The position numbers and the translations under genes were made by a program. Below the pieces are notes generated by a model that saw only the letters and a list, made by a program, of their open reading frames with translations, was not told the origin of the DNA and did not search any database. A stretch of DNA of 64,000 nucleotides from Gluconacetobacter asukensis. GTDB taxonomy: Bacteria > Pseudomonadota > Alphaproteobacteria > Acetobacterales > Acetobacteraceae. The stretch lies in NCBI RefSeq assembly GCF_014174375.1, contig NZ_JABEQE010000011.1, positions 87,191 to 151,190 of the forward strand, in the 5' to 3' direction. Shown one piece after another: positions 52,915 to 62,274 of this stretch. The first letter of the stretch is position 1; every line of letters starts with the position of its first letter.

Positions 52915-53415
52915 TCAGTGCTCCACTGCTTCTTTCGAGAACGCCAGGGCGGCGTCTGTCGCAACGCGGACATCGTTTTCCTTCTTGACGCCGGCAACGC
53001 CGATGGCACCCACGACCGTATCCCCGACTTTCAGCGGCATGCCGCCGCGCAATGCCATGAATCCAGCGGTGACGAAGGCGGTGCGGCCCTTGTTGGTATT
53101 GTCTTCCGTTTCCTCGGATGGGCGCTCCAGCAGCGCGGAGGTTCGTGCTTTCCCGAGTGCCAGATCCGGGCTGCCGGCACGGACGTTGTCGAAGCGATCG
53201 AAGGCCATCAGGCCACCAGAGCGGTCGACGATGGCTATGGCGCAAGGGGCGTTGAGTTGCGTCGCGCTACGCATCGCGGCCTGCAGGGCAAACTGCGCGC
53301 CGGCGCGGCTGAGCGTGCTGACAGACCGGGCCAGCGGGGCGCCTGCGGCAGGTGCCACGTTTACCCATGTGGTGATGACCGCAATCGTGAGCGCAGGAAG
53401 GAATTTCTTCATCAT
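52915..53415 (-). CDS. GlcG/HbpS-family heme-binding-like protein, secreted
   Basis: 166 residues. Signal peptide (FLPALTIAVITTWVNVAPAA) then the HbpS/GlcG fold: CAIAIVDRSGGLMAFDRFDN, SPDLALGKARTSALLERPSE and GGMPLKVGDTVVGAIGVAGV. Members bind heme or small degradation products in the periplasm or extracellularly. The start could be ATG 53415 or 53412. It lies 162 bp downstream of the RND outer membrane factor on the same strand. A functional link is only positional. Confidence 0.85.
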   Translation of the reverse strand: MMKKFLPALTIAVITTWVNVAPAAGAPLARSVSTLSRAGAQFALQAAMRSATQLNAPCAIAIVDRSGGLMAFDRFDNVRAGSPDLALGKARTSALLERPSEETEDNTNKGRTAFVTAGFMALRGGMPLKVGDTVVGAIGVAGVKKENDVRVATDAALAFSKEAVEH

Positions 53416-53577
53416 GACTCTTATTCTCCTGCAAGATGAAGGTCAGGAATCTTATTTCCGATACGGCGTAACTGATATTGAACGGCTGTCATATTTGAGA
53501 AAAAAATAGAAATAAGAGGCAACAGCACGGGACAGAGATATAATCTGGATGACAGGCGTGGGGTGAACATAAGCGCG

Positions 53578-55071
53578 TTATGGCACGTGGTCACGAACCG
53601 GTCGTGGATCTGCGGTCTTTCTGTTCCACCAGCCACCCCCGAGAGCCTGAAACAGGCCGACCGTATCGGACAGCCGGCCGGATTGCGCCTGGGCCAGGGT
53701 CAGGCGCGTCTGCATTTCGGCCTGCTGAGCCATAAGGAGCAGGAGCGTGCTCTCGTCTCCGTAATGATTGCCGATACGCGCGAAGTCCAGGTTCTTCCTG
53801 GCTTCATCTTCGGCTTTTGCGGCCGCGACCAGAGTGTCCGCGTCATTGCCGATCGCGTGAAGCGCGTCCGAGACATTCTGCACGGCGAGAACGATTGTAT
53901 TCCGATAGTCCTCGATCGCCATCTTGTAGGTATTTTGGGCGGCCCGCTCCCGGTGCAGTAATGTGAACCCATCAAAAAGTGGCTGCGTGATCATTGCCGC
54001 CAGGGTCCAGGTTCCATATCCCGGTGTCGCAAACTGGCTGAATCGGTTGGCAGCCAGTCCTGGCGTCGCGACAAGGTCGAGGTCGGGCAGGCGGTTGGCG
54101 ATGGCGACCCCGATCTGGGCGCTTGCGGCATGCAAGGTTTCTTCCGCCGCGCGGATGTCCGGACGCTGGTCGATCAACTGCAGTGGAAGGGAAACCGGCA
54201 GTTCCGTCGGCAGATGGAAATCGGCAAGACGGAAATCCGGCGTTGGTACATCCGACCCGTCGCCGGTCAGCGCGTCGATCAGGTCATGCTGGGCGGCCAG
54301 CTGCTGGCGCAGAGGCGGCAGGCTCTGTTCGGCCTGGGCCAGCAAGACCCGCTGCGGCGTCACGTCCCGCTCGCCCATGTCACCGAAGCGCTTCTGCTTC
54401 TCGTTGATGTCGAGGATGGCGCGCGCCGACGCGATCACCCCTTCGGTCGCCTCGATCTGCCCCTGGATGGCGGCATATTGGATCGCGGCGTTCACCAGAT
54501 TGCTGGTCAGTGACAGATAGGCCGCATCAAGCTGATAGCGCGCCAGGGCACGCTGTGCGTCACTGGCCTCGATCTGCCGGCGGATGGAGCCCCAGACGTC
54601 CGGCATGTAGGAAATATTCAGCTGCAGGGTATGCAGGTTGTAGAGATAACTGTTGAAACCCTGCACGCTCATACCCTGGGAGATCTTGTTACGTGTCGGG
54701 TTGAAGAAGCCGCTGACATTCGGCCACAGCGCTCCTTTCTGCGCGGCGACGCCCTCCTGCGCCGCCAGCAGGGCCTGATGCGCCGACTCCAGGCTCGGAC
54801 TATGATCGATCGCGCGGGATACCAGCATGTTCAGGGCCGGGCAGTGAAACAACGCCCACCATTGGGCCGGGATATCCTGCCCCGGCCGGAAGGATTGCGC
54901 GGCGCCCGCCACACCGCCGGTCTCGGCGGTGCGGGGCGGCAGGGGCGCGGGCGTATAACGATTGTCCACCGGCAGGGCCGGGCGATGGTAATCGGGACCG
55001 ACGGCGCAGCCAGCCAGCGCGATCACCGCGAAACCGCCCGCCAGCCGGGACATGGTGCGGCGCGGCGTCAT
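53578..55071 (-). CDS. RND efflux outer membrane factor (NodT/OprM family lipoprotein)
   Basis: 497 residues from the ATG at 55071, overlapping the permease stop. The N-terminus GGFAVIALAGCAVGPDYHRP has a lipobox Cys, then paired TolC-like domains with long helices (ESAHQALLAAQEGVAAQKGA, LPPLRQQLAAQHDLIDALTG) and TQPLFDGFTLLHRERAAQN. It forms the outer membrane channel of the tripartite pump encoded by this operon. Confidence 0.92.
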   Translation of the reverse strand: MTPRRTMSRLAGGFAVIALAGCAVGPDYHRPALPVDNRYTPAPLPPRTAETGGVAGAAQSFRPGQDIPAQWWALFHCPALNMLVSRAIDHSPSLESAHQALLAAQEGVAAQKGALWPNVSGFFNPTRNKISQGMSVQGFNSYLYNLHTLQLNISYMPDVWGSIRRQIEASDAQRALARYQLDAAYLSLTSNLVNAAIQYAAIQGQIEATEGVIASARAILDINEKQKRFGDMGERDVTPQRVLLAQAEQSLPPLRQQLAAQHDLIDALTGDGSDVPTPDFRLADFHLPTELPVSLPLQLIDQRPDIRAAEETLHAASAQIGVAIANRLPDLDLVATPGLAANRFSQFATPGYGTWTLAAMITQPLFDGFTLLHRERAAQNTYKMAIEDYRNTIVLAVQNVSDALHAIGNDADTLVAAAKAEDEARKNLDFARIGNHYGDESTLLLLMAQQAEMQTRLTLAQAQSGRLSDTVGLFQALGGGWWNRKTADPRPVRDHVP

Positions 55072-58000
55072 GATGACGCCTCCCCGGGCGTACGGCGCAT
55101 TAGCCGCCCTTCCAGCCGTTTTTCCAGTTCGTAATAATAGGTCGGGAGAATGAACAGGGTCAGCACGGTGGCGATGCCCAGTCCGCCGACCACCACCGTC
55201 GCCAGCCCACGCTGGACATCGGTGCCGATGCCGGTCGCGAGCGCCGCCGGCAGCATGCCCACGCTGGCCACGGTGGCCGTCATCAGGACCGGGCGGAAAC
55301 GCTGGCCCGCGCCGTCTAGGACCGCCGTCCGCAGGGATTCGCCCTCGGCGCGCAGGCGATTGAAGTTCGAGACCATGATGATGCCGTTCTGGATCGCGAC
55401 ACCGAACAGGGCGATGAAGCCCACGGCGGTCGCGATATTGAGCGTCTCGCCACGCGCATGCAGTGCGACCAGCCCGCCGAGTGTCGCCATCGGCACCACG
55501 GCCAGCACCAGCACCGCCTGACGCATCGCGCCGAACTGGCAGAACAGCAGCACTAGCATGACGGCGAACATGATGCCAAGCGCCACCGTCAGGCGCGCCT
55601 GGGCGCGTTGTGCCTGCTCGAACGTGCCGGCCCATTCCAGGCTGTAGACGGAGGGATCGAAATGGACCTGAGTCGCGATACGGGCCTGCGCATCGGCGAG
55701 ATATTGGGAGAGCGGCCGCTGTCCATTATCGAGGCGGATCGTGATCTGGCGCTGGTTGCGCTCATGGGCGATCGTTCCCTCGCCGGTCTGCAGCGAGACA
55801 TGGGCAACCACACCCAGCGGTATCCGCGCGCCTGACGGCGTGGTCAGCGGCAACTGGCGGATGATGTCGAGATTGCTGTTGATCGCGCGCGGGATATGGA
55901 CGGTCATGTTGTAGACGCGGTCCCCGACATAGACCGAAGAGACGGGGGTGTCGCCGATCATGTTCTGGACCACGGCCAGGATGTCCGTGCCGGCCAGTCC
56001 GTAGCGCGCGGCTTCCTTGCGGTCCACGGCTACATCCAGTTCGGGTGTCGGCGGCTCCTGGAAGATCGAGGCCGCTGCCGTGCCGGGAACCTGCCGCATG
56101 ACATCGACGATCTGCGTGCCGATCCGGCGCAGTTCATGGAAATCGTCCCCATAGACGCGCAGGACCAGCGGCGAATGCGCGCCGCCGACCAGATCGTTCA
56201 TGTTGTCGGCGATCGGCTGGCTGATACCGAAGCTGATACCCGGGATCGTCGCCAGGCGTGTGCGGAGGCGGGCAACGAACTGGGCCTTGGTCTCGCCATG
56301 CGGCCATTCGTCATAGGGACGCAGCCCGACCGGCGCTTCGATATGCGACGGCGTCCATGGGTCGGTACCGGAATCGCTGCGGCCGAGCTGCGTGACGGCG
56401 AAGCTGGTTTCCGGGAAGGAACGGATCGCCGTGCGGATCTCATCAGCCATGGCGCTGGCTCGCTCCAGCGACAGGCCGGAGGGAAGCTGGACCTGGATCC
56501 ACAGCGCGCCCTCGTCGAGATCGGGCAGGAACTCGCGTCCGGCGCTGGCGCCAAGCCATGCCGTCAGAACGAAGGCGGCGATGCCCCCGGCATAGGCCAG
56601 GAATGGACGATCCAGACTGTGGGCCAGCAGCCGGTGATAGACCCTGTGCAACCATTCCAGCGGGGCATTATGGAACAGCCGGTGTGGTTTACGCAGGACC
56701 AGGAACGCCAGCGAGGGGATCAGCGTGATGGCGCAGAGCAGCGCGCCCAGCAGGGCGAAGCTGACGGTGAAGGCCATGGGCCGGAACAGCTTGCCCGAGG
56801 CCCCCTCGAAGGCAAACAGGGGGCCGTAGGCGATGATGATGATCAGGGTCGCGAAGAAGATCGCGCGCGCCATCGTGTCGGTGATCTCAAGGATGTCCCC
56901 GGGGATCAGCGTCCTGTCCGGATGGTCCTCACGCAAACGCAGGATGGCTTCGGTCACCACGATCGCGCCATCGACGATCACGCCGAAATCGATGGCACCG
57001 AGGGAGAACAGGTTGGCCGGCATGTGCAGGCCCATCATCAGCACGAACAGGGTGGCCAGCGACAGCGGGATGGTGACGGCGGCGATGACGGCGCTGCGGG
57101 GACTGCCGAGGAACAGCACGAGTACGACGAAGACCAGTCCCATGCCTTCCAGCACCGTGTGAGCCACCTTGTCGGTGGTCGCGCGGACCAGATTGTCGCG
57201 GTCGATATAGGGCACGATCCGCGCGCCTTGCCGCGCCAGGCGCCTGTTCAGCAGATCCACCCGCGCGTGGACGGCGGCCAGGACCTGCGAGGGATTCTGG
57301 CCGGTCAGGGTTGCGACGATGCCTTCGATCGTGTCCGGATTGCCGTCCTTCCCCAGGATGCCCTGCCGGACCTGATGTCCGAACTGCATCTGGCCCAGGT
57401 CGCGGATCAGCACCGGCTTGCCGTCATGCGCGACCACGCCGATATCGCCCATGTCGGCCAGGGTATGAACCATGTCGATCCCGCGCACGATATAGGACTG
57501 GTCGCCGCGCGTGACGCGATCGCCGCCGACATTGACATTATTGTTCTTCAGCGCGGCCAGGACGTCGTTGATCCCGATATGGTACCGGTTCAGGGCGTCC
57601 GGATCGAGCAGGAGCTGATATTCCTTGGTAAACCCGCCGAAATTGCTCACCGACGCTACCCCTGGGATTTGCATCAGCGCCGGGATGACGACCCAGTTCT
57701 GGATGTCCGACAACTGCATCAGGTTCAGGCTGTCGGAGCGCAGCGTGTAGCGGTAGATCTCGCCGGCGGGTCCCGTGACCGGGCCAAGGGCCGGGGTGAC
57801 GCTGGCCGGCAGGTTGGCCTGGGCGATCTGTTCGGTCACGCGCTGGCGCGCGAAATAGACGTCTGTTCCGTCGCGGAAGATCAACGTGATCAGCGACAGG
57901 CCGAAAGTGCTGCTGGACCGGCTGTCGATCAGGCCCGGGACGCTGGCCAGTTGTCGCTCCAGCGGCGTGGTGATCTGCTGTTCGACCTCCGCGGCAGCCA

Positions 58001-58166
58001 GGCCGCCCGCCTGCGTCGTGATCATGACATTGACGGAGCCGAGGTCCGGATAGGCCTCGACCGCGATATCCCGCCACGCCAGGGTACCGAAACAGGCCAG
58101 CAGCGCCATGATCATGAAGACGATGCGGCGCTGGCGCAGGCACAGCCCGATGAATTTGTTAATCAT
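55068..58166 (-). CDS. RND efflux permease, CzcA/CusA-like
   Basis: 1032 residues, full length for RND permeases. It starts MINKFIGLCLRQRRIVFMIM and has two large periplasmic domains and 12 helices. The fourth helix reads GAIDFGVIVDGAIVV, typical of heavy-metal (HME) members, whose proton-relay acids sit here. Other conserved pieces are PLERQLASVPG and VGFIALFGVAIQNGIIMVSN. Metal or other cation efflux is expected; the ion cannot be told. It overlaps genes on both sides. Confidence 0.92.
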   Translation of the reverse strand: MINKFIGLCLRQRRIVFMIMALLACFGTLAWRDIAVEAYPDLGSVNVMITTQAGGLAAAEVEQQITTPLERQLASVPGLIDSRSSSTFGLSLITLIFRDGTDVYFARQRVTEQIAQANLPASVTPALGPVTGPAGEIYRYTLRSDSLNLMQLSDIQNWVVIPALMQIPGVASVSNFGGFTKEYQLLLDPDALNRYHIGINDVLAALKNNNVNVGGDRVTRGDQSYIVRGIDMVHTLADMGDIGVVAHDGKPVLIRDLGQMQFGHQVRQGILGKDGNPDTIEGIVATLTGQNPSQVLAAVHARVDLLNRRLARQGARIVPYIDRDNLVRATTDKVAHTVLEGMGLVFVVLVLFLGSPRSAVIAAVTIPLSLATLFVLMMGLHMPANLFSLGAIDFGVIVDGAIVVTEAILRLREDHPDRTLIPGDILEITDTMARAIFFATLIIIIAYGPLFAFEGASGKLFRPMAFTVSFALLGALLCAITLIPSLAFLVLRKPHRLFHNAPLEWLHRVYHRLLAHSLDRPFLAYAGGIAAFVLTAWLGASAGREFLPDLDEGALWIQVQLPSGLSLERASAMADEIRTAIRSFPETSFAVTQLGRSDSGTDPWTPSHIEAPVGLRPYDEWPHGETKAQFVARLRTRLATIPGISFGISQPIADNMNDLVGGAHSPLVLRVYGDDFHELRRIGTQIVDVMRQVPGTAAASIFQEPPTPELDVAVDRKEAARYGLAGTDILAVVQNMIGDTPVSSVYVGDRVYNMTVHIPRAINSNLDIIRQLPLTTPSGARIPLGVVAHVSLQTGEGTIAHERNQRQITIRLDNGQRPLSQYLADAQARIATQVHFDPSVYSLEWAGTFEQAQRAQARLTVALGIMFAVMLVLLFCQFGAMRQAVLVLAVVPMATLGGLVALHARGETLNIATAVGFIALFGVAIQNGIIMVSNFNRLRAEGESLRTAVLDGAGQRFRPVLMTATVASVGMLPAALATGIGTDVQRGLATVVVGGLGIATVLTLFILPTYYYELEKRLEGRLMRRTPGEASS

Positions 58167-59295
58167 CGTTCAGCAGCACCGCGCCCTGGGTCACGACCCG
58201 ATCGCCCGCGGCCAGTCCGCTCAGGACCCGGCTGTTCGTTCCGTCGTCATAGACGATATCGACCGTCCGGCGGCGGAAGACGTGGGGCCGCACTTCCACG
58301 AACACCGTGGTCGCGTCGTTGTTCATCAGGATCGCCGTCTGCGGGATCGTGATTTCCGGTGGCTGCGGCACGGCGATGGCAACATGGGCATAGAGATGGG
58401 GCAGCAGGGTGCCGGTCGGGTTCGTGACTTCGAAATGTACGGTGCGCCGGCGCGTGTCCGCCTGCAGGGACGGGCGCAGCCCGTCGAGCGCGCCGCTCAA
58501 TTGGAGGCCGGGCAGAACCGGAAACGTGGCATGCGCGGTCATGCCGGCCTGAACGAGCGGCGCCTGATCTTCCGCCAGGTCGGCAGTGACCCAGAGCATG
58601 CGCGTGTCGAGCAACGTCATCATGACTGCCGTCGGATCGGTGACGTTCATGCCCGCCGCGACCGAGACCGTATCGATCACGCCGTCGATCGGCGCGGTCA
58701 ACGGGACCAGGGAGCCGGCGTGGGCGTCGGTCCCGGCCTGTCCGTCGCGGCCGAGTGCTGCGAGACGGTCGCGCGCACGATCCAGTTCGGATCGGGCCTG
58801 TGCGTAGGCGGTCCGTGCGCTTTCCAGATCCTTGACCGCACCGCCTCCGGCGCCGACGACATGGCGGGCGCGTTCATATTGATCTCCCGCCAGGGTGAAG
58901 GCGGCGCGGGCTTTTTCCTCGTCCGAACTGGCCTGGGCCATATCGCCTGACGCGATCAGGGCCAGGAGCTGGCCGCGTTTGACGCGGGTGCCGGGTGCGA
59001 CATCCATACGGACGATATGGCCCGCTACGGGCGGCAGCAGAGAGATGGTGCGCGCGGGTTCGGCGGCGATTTCGCCTGGTGCGTCGATCGTCTTCGGCCG
59101 CTCCTCGACCTTGACGGTTTCCACTGCGAGACGCGGCAGGAGCGGGGAGTCCGCGTCAACAATCACATCACCGGTCTGGTCGCGGTGCATCGTCTGTGCT
59201 GTGGCTGGATCGATCCTGCCTGTAGCGAGCAAGCCAATGGTCAGAAGGGCGGGGAGAGAAGGCCGTGCGGCCTGCTTATGGCGTTTGCAGCGCAT
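58159..59295 (-). CDS. RND periplasmic adaptor (HlyD/CusB-like membrane fusion protein)
   Basis: 378 residues from ATG 59295 (59298 also possible). A short signal segment (LPALLTIGLLATGRIDPATA) precedes the lipoyl-like and hairpin domains: PPVAGHIVRMDVAPGTRVKR, coiled coil ARSELDRARDRLAALG, then VPLTAPIDGVIDTVSVAAGM and LWVTADLAEDQAPLVQ. It is the first gene of the pump operon and overlaps the permease start by eight bases. Confidence 0.92.
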   Translation of the reverse strand: MRCKRHKQAARPSLPALLTIGLLATGRIDPATAQTMHRDQTGDVIVDADSPLLPRLAVETVKVEERPKTIDAPGEIAAEPARTISLLPPVAGHIVRMDVAPGTRVKRGQLLALIASGDMAQASSDEEKARAAFTLAGDQYERARHVVGAGGGAVKDLESARTAYAQARSELDRARDRLAALGRDGQAGTDAHAGSLVPLTAPIDGVIDTVSVAAGMNVTDPTAVMMTLLDTRMLWVTADLAEDQAPLVQAGMTAHATFPVLPGLQLSGALDGLRPSLQADTRRRTVHFEVTNPTGTLLPHLYAHVAIAVPQPPEITIPQTAILMNNDATTVFVEVRPHVFRRRTVDIVYDDGTNSRVLSGLAAGDRVVTQGAVLLNDD

Positions 59296-59365
59296 CATAC
59301 GTATTGGGCTCGAGAACATCCAGGATGGGTAGAAACAGGCGCTGCAGATGCGATTGCGGGGCGCG

Positions 59366-59941
59366 CTATGGCTTCGCACGCGGCAGAAGCGTTCCAGCAG
59401 GCAGCATGCGTGCCAGCACGTTGTCCCTGAGGACGCATTGGTGAAAGAGGGCGGCGGCGGCGTGGCCGGCCGCCAGGCCGACGATCAGCCATGCGTTCCA
59501 GAAATGCAGAGTCTCGATCCACCAAATTGTTCCAGATGAAAAAGGGGTAAAGGGGGAAGGGATCAGGAGTCCGAAGAAGCTCATTGCCTGTCCCGCGCCC
59601 CAGCGCCAGGCATAGCCAAGGCCGATTTCCGCCAGCAGCAGGGCGTAGAGCGTGCTTTCCATGGCCAGGGCGCAGAACCGGTCGACCGGGGAGAGAAGGG
59701 AGGCGAGGTGACGCCCCCAGGTGATCCGCCAGACGATGCGAAACAGGATGATGGCAGTCAGAAACATGCCCCCGGTCAGGTGCGTGACGACCATGAGATG
59801 GTGAACCGGCTTTCCGGGCCAACCCCATGTTTCCCCGAGGGCAAACTGGATCAATACCAGGACGGCCGTCGCCCAATGCAGGAGGACAGTGCCACGATCA
59901 TAGCGCAGCTTGTCCGTGGCATTCGAAAAGGCTTCGGTCAT
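59366..59941 (-). CDS. Cytochrome b561-type membrane protein
   Basis: 191 residues from the ATG at 59941. Four hydrophobic helices hold paired His residues as heme ligands: TVLLHWATAVLVLIQFALGE, PVHHLMVVTHLTGGMFL and TLHFWNAWLIVGLAAGHAAA with a following FHQC. These proteins shuttle electrons between quinone and a periplasmic acceptor. It is 70 bp upstream of the adaptor gene on the same strand and may share its transcript. Confidence 0.88.
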   Translation of the reverse strand: MTEAFSNATDKLRYDRGTVLLHWATAVLVLIQFALGETWGWPGKPVHHLMVVTHLTGGMFLTAIILFRIVWRITWGRHLASLLSPVDRFCALAMESTLYALLLAEIGLGYAWRWGAGQAMSFFGLLIPSPFTPFSSGTIWWIETLHFWNAWLIVGLAAGHAAAALFHQCVLRDNVLARMLPAGTLLPRAKP

Positions 59942-60236
59942 GCTCGGTCCCCAGGAAGATGGACCGTGGCCTAGCACATATTCCTGACGAGAACCTGAAC
60001 GGAATACGCGGTCGCCCAATAATAAAAAATACCCAATGTTTCTCGGGAAATTACGGATTGTGAGAAGAGAGATGAGCACGAAGGTCACAAGAGGCCTTGA
60101 ATTCCACTTCCATACTCGTGTCACGCCTTCGTTCACACGTTGAACACTACGCTGTCGAATGGAGCAGGTCGGCTTCGCGCCCAGTAACGATATGCGGCAC
60201 GCCTGTCCTGTGCCTGAAAACGGATGCGCAAGCGGT
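59942..60236. other. Intergenic region between cytochrome b561 and IS5-type remnant
   Basis: About 295 bases with no supportable gene. The segment 60015-60060 is AT-rich (AATAATAAAAAATACCC) and probably holds the cytochrome b561 promoter. The remainder up to the CTAG at 60237 shows nothing recognisable. Confidence 0.3.
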
Positions 60237-60708
60237 CTAGGTGCTGTTAGATCTTGATCCAACCTGCGGCTGCGGCGAGGTGAAGGATGGCGAGGAACGA
60301 GGCGGCGGTCTTTTCGTATCGGGTTGCGACGGCGCGCCATTCCTTCAGACGAGCCCGGAGATCTTCCACCAGATGCCGGTTGCGATATGCCCATTGAGGG
60401 CAGGCGACGGCAGCGTCCCGGCGCTTGGGCGGGATCGCTGGCCGCGCTCCCATGGTCCAGACATGTTCCCGGAACGCATTGGAGACATATCCCTTGTCGC
60501 CGACGACCCATAATGGTTCGCGTGGCAGCCGGTCGAGCATGGCGGGCGCGAGCGGCAGTTCGTGCGCTTGACCGGGAGCCAGGGTGAAGGTGACAGCCCG
60601 GCCGCGCCCGTCAGCGACTACGCAGACCTTGGTCCCATAGCCACCGCGAGAGGGCGGGCGCACTGCTTCGATCAGCGGCTCCCGAACCGCCCAGGTTTCG
60701 TCGGTGAA
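60237..60708 (-). mobile_element. IS5-type (IS427-like) transposase remnant with internal deletion
   Basis: The minus strand from about 60708 reads IFTDETWAVREPLIEAVRPP, the N-terminus of this transposase type, then jumps to SRGGYGTKVCVVADGRGRAV and continues to the C-terminus WVVGDKGYVSNAFREHVWTM, MGARPAIPPKRRD, LKEWRAVATRYEKTAASFLA and the stop at 60247. About 110 residues, including the first catalytic Asp region, are missing. A CTAG (60237-60240) followed by GTGCTGTTAGATC marks the element end; IS427-group elements favour CTAG targets. Confidence 0.8.
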
Positions 60709-61025
60709 AATCTGCGTCGCATTGCTTTCCGTTATTCCCCATATATAGGAACAATCTTCAAGATCTAACAGGGCTCTGGTAGAGCAGAAGGATTCAACCG
60801 CCGCCTCGCCCTCAGCCAAAGCCTCCACTACCCGACGCTCATAGTCTGACGTCGACTGCTGCTTGGTGAACCGGCTGGTGGAGGAGATGGCGACCAGCCG
60901 ATTCATGCCCAGCGCGTGCAGTCTCGGCAGTGCAGCCGGTAGAAGCCAGATTGAGGATACGCTGAAGACTCTTTCAACTCTACCGACCTTATCCAATGTA
61001 TTGGGATCGGTGAGGTCGCCTTCTG
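60709..61025 (-). pseudogene. NAD-dependent epimerase/dehydratase-like fragment fused to transposase
   Basis: Upstream of the transposase remnant and in frame with it, the sequence reads VGRVERVFSVSSIWLLPAAL, LHALGMNRLVAISSTSRFTK and DYERRVVEALAEGEAAVESF. This is the middle of an SDR-type epimerase (the RLVAISSTSRFTK strand and helix). A GDLTDPNT segment lies further upstream. The NAD-binding N-terminus and C-terminus are absent. The resulting chimeric reading frame (60247-60996) is an accident of insertion and deletion, not a functional gene. Confidence 0.6.
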
Positions 61026-61248
61026 AAGGTCAATCAAATCTCTGGCTCGGTTAGCGCGAGCGCTCGAAGGTTCAACGGAGCCTGTGATCGGGCGAGACAC
61101 GCCGACCCAGAAAGAACGCGTAAAACAACGCCGCCACTCGACCCGCTTCCGCCCACCCGGCGCGAACGCGGCGGATTTCGGGGGTATGAACTGTTGGCCG
61201 GCCTCCGGGAACCTACGTTCACAGTACGTTGGACGAGGGCGGCGGAGC

Positions 61249-62274
61249 ATGGGCGCAAATCTCGAAGTCACGCCTGCGACCCGGCGTGATCGGCGCGGCA
61301 AATGTCTGTCTGTTATAGCCCCATCCTACAATGAAGCGGCCGTGCTCGACCTGTTCTTCGAGCAGCTGGAGCCGGTGCTCGACGCCTGCGTCACCGCCTA
61401 TGAAATCATCTGCATCAACGACGGCAGCCGTGATGCGACTCTGCCGATCCTGCTGGCTCACCGTCGACGCAATCCAAGGATCAAGGTGATCGACTTCAGC
61501 CGCAACTTCGGCAAGGAGGCTGCCCTCACCGCAGGGCTGGACGCCGCTGAGGGCGACATGATCGTGCCCATGGACGTCGACCTGCAGGATCCGCCGAGCG
61601 TGATCTCCGAGTTCGTCGACCGGTGGGAGGACGGCTATGATGTGGTGTACGGCCTTCGCGCCGACCGTAGCCGCGACACCCTGTTCAAGCGATTGACCTC
61701 CCGCCTGTTCTATTCGCTTTTCAACAGCTTGAGTACGGTCGATATGCCGAGCGACGTTGGCGATTTCCGTCTGATGGATCGCGAAGTGGTATTGGCCTTG
61801 CGGCAGCTGCCGGAGCGGAGCCGCTTCATGAAAGGCCTGTTCGCATGGGTGGGCTTCCGCCAGGTGGCCGTCCCCTATGCGCGGCCCGAACGTGCCGCCG
61901 GTAAAACCAGTTGGCGCTACTTGAAGCTGTGGAATTTTGCGTTGGACGGGGTCACCGCCTTTTCCGGCGCCCCGATCCGCGTGTGGAGCTATGTCGGCGG
62001 CGGCACCGCCGCCGCGGCCTTCCTCTGGGCGCTGGTGATCGTGTTGCGGACCTTGATGTTCGGCCGCGACCAGGCCGGCTATCCGTCGCTCGCGGTATTC
62101 ATCCTCGGCGGGTTCGGCCTGCAAATGCTGGCCATAGGCACGCTCGGCGAATACGTCTCGCGCATCTACCAGGAAGTAAAGCAGCGTCCCCTATACCTGA
62201 TCCGCAGCCGGTTCGGTTGGGAGCAAGATGCCGATACGGGCCAGAACTGTTCCTCTATGAAAAGAGCATCATGA
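61249..62274 (+). CDS. Family 2 glycosyltransferase, GtrB/polyprenyl-phosphate type
   Basis: 341 residues from the ATG at 61249. GT2 motifs are SVIAPSYNEAAVLDLFFEQL, INDGSRDAT, FSRNFGKEAALTAGL and PMDVDLQDPP (the DxD-like metal site), then GDFRLMDREVV. Two C-terminal helices (about 242-300) anchor it, the GtrB/Ykt layout. It loads a sugar onto undecaprenyl phosphate. It overlaps the next gene by four bases (ATGA). No GtrA flippase is seen next to it. Confidence 0.9.
   Translation: MGANLEVTPATRRDRRGKCLSVIAPSYNEAAVLDLFFEQLEPVLDACVTAYEIICINDGSRDATLPILLAHRRRNPRIKVIDFSRNFGKEAALTAGLDAAEGDMIVPMDVDLQDPPSVISEFVDRWEDGYDVVYGLRADRSRDTLFKRLTSRLFYSLFNSLSTVDMPSDVGDFRLMDREVVLALRQLPERSRFMKGLFAWVGFRQVAVPYARPERAAGKTSWRYLKLWNFALDGVTAFSGAPIRVWSYVGGGTAAAAFLWALVIVLRTLMFGRDQAGYPSLAVFILGGFGLQMLAIGTLGEYVSRIYQEVKQRPLYLIRSRFGWEQDADTGQNCSSMKRAS

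Noticed and set aside
55896..58352. Very long plus-strand open frame (818 codons) opposite the RND permease
   Set aside because: It is the antisense shadow of a clear permease gene. The composition is Asp/Gln/Arg/His-rich without domains, as expected for reversed GC-rich codons.
61026..61248. Possible gene or tRNA upstream of the GtrB-like gene
   Set aside because: No cloverleaf could be drawn. The minus-strand frame here has no recognisable domain and belongs to the degraded region behind the epimerase fragment.
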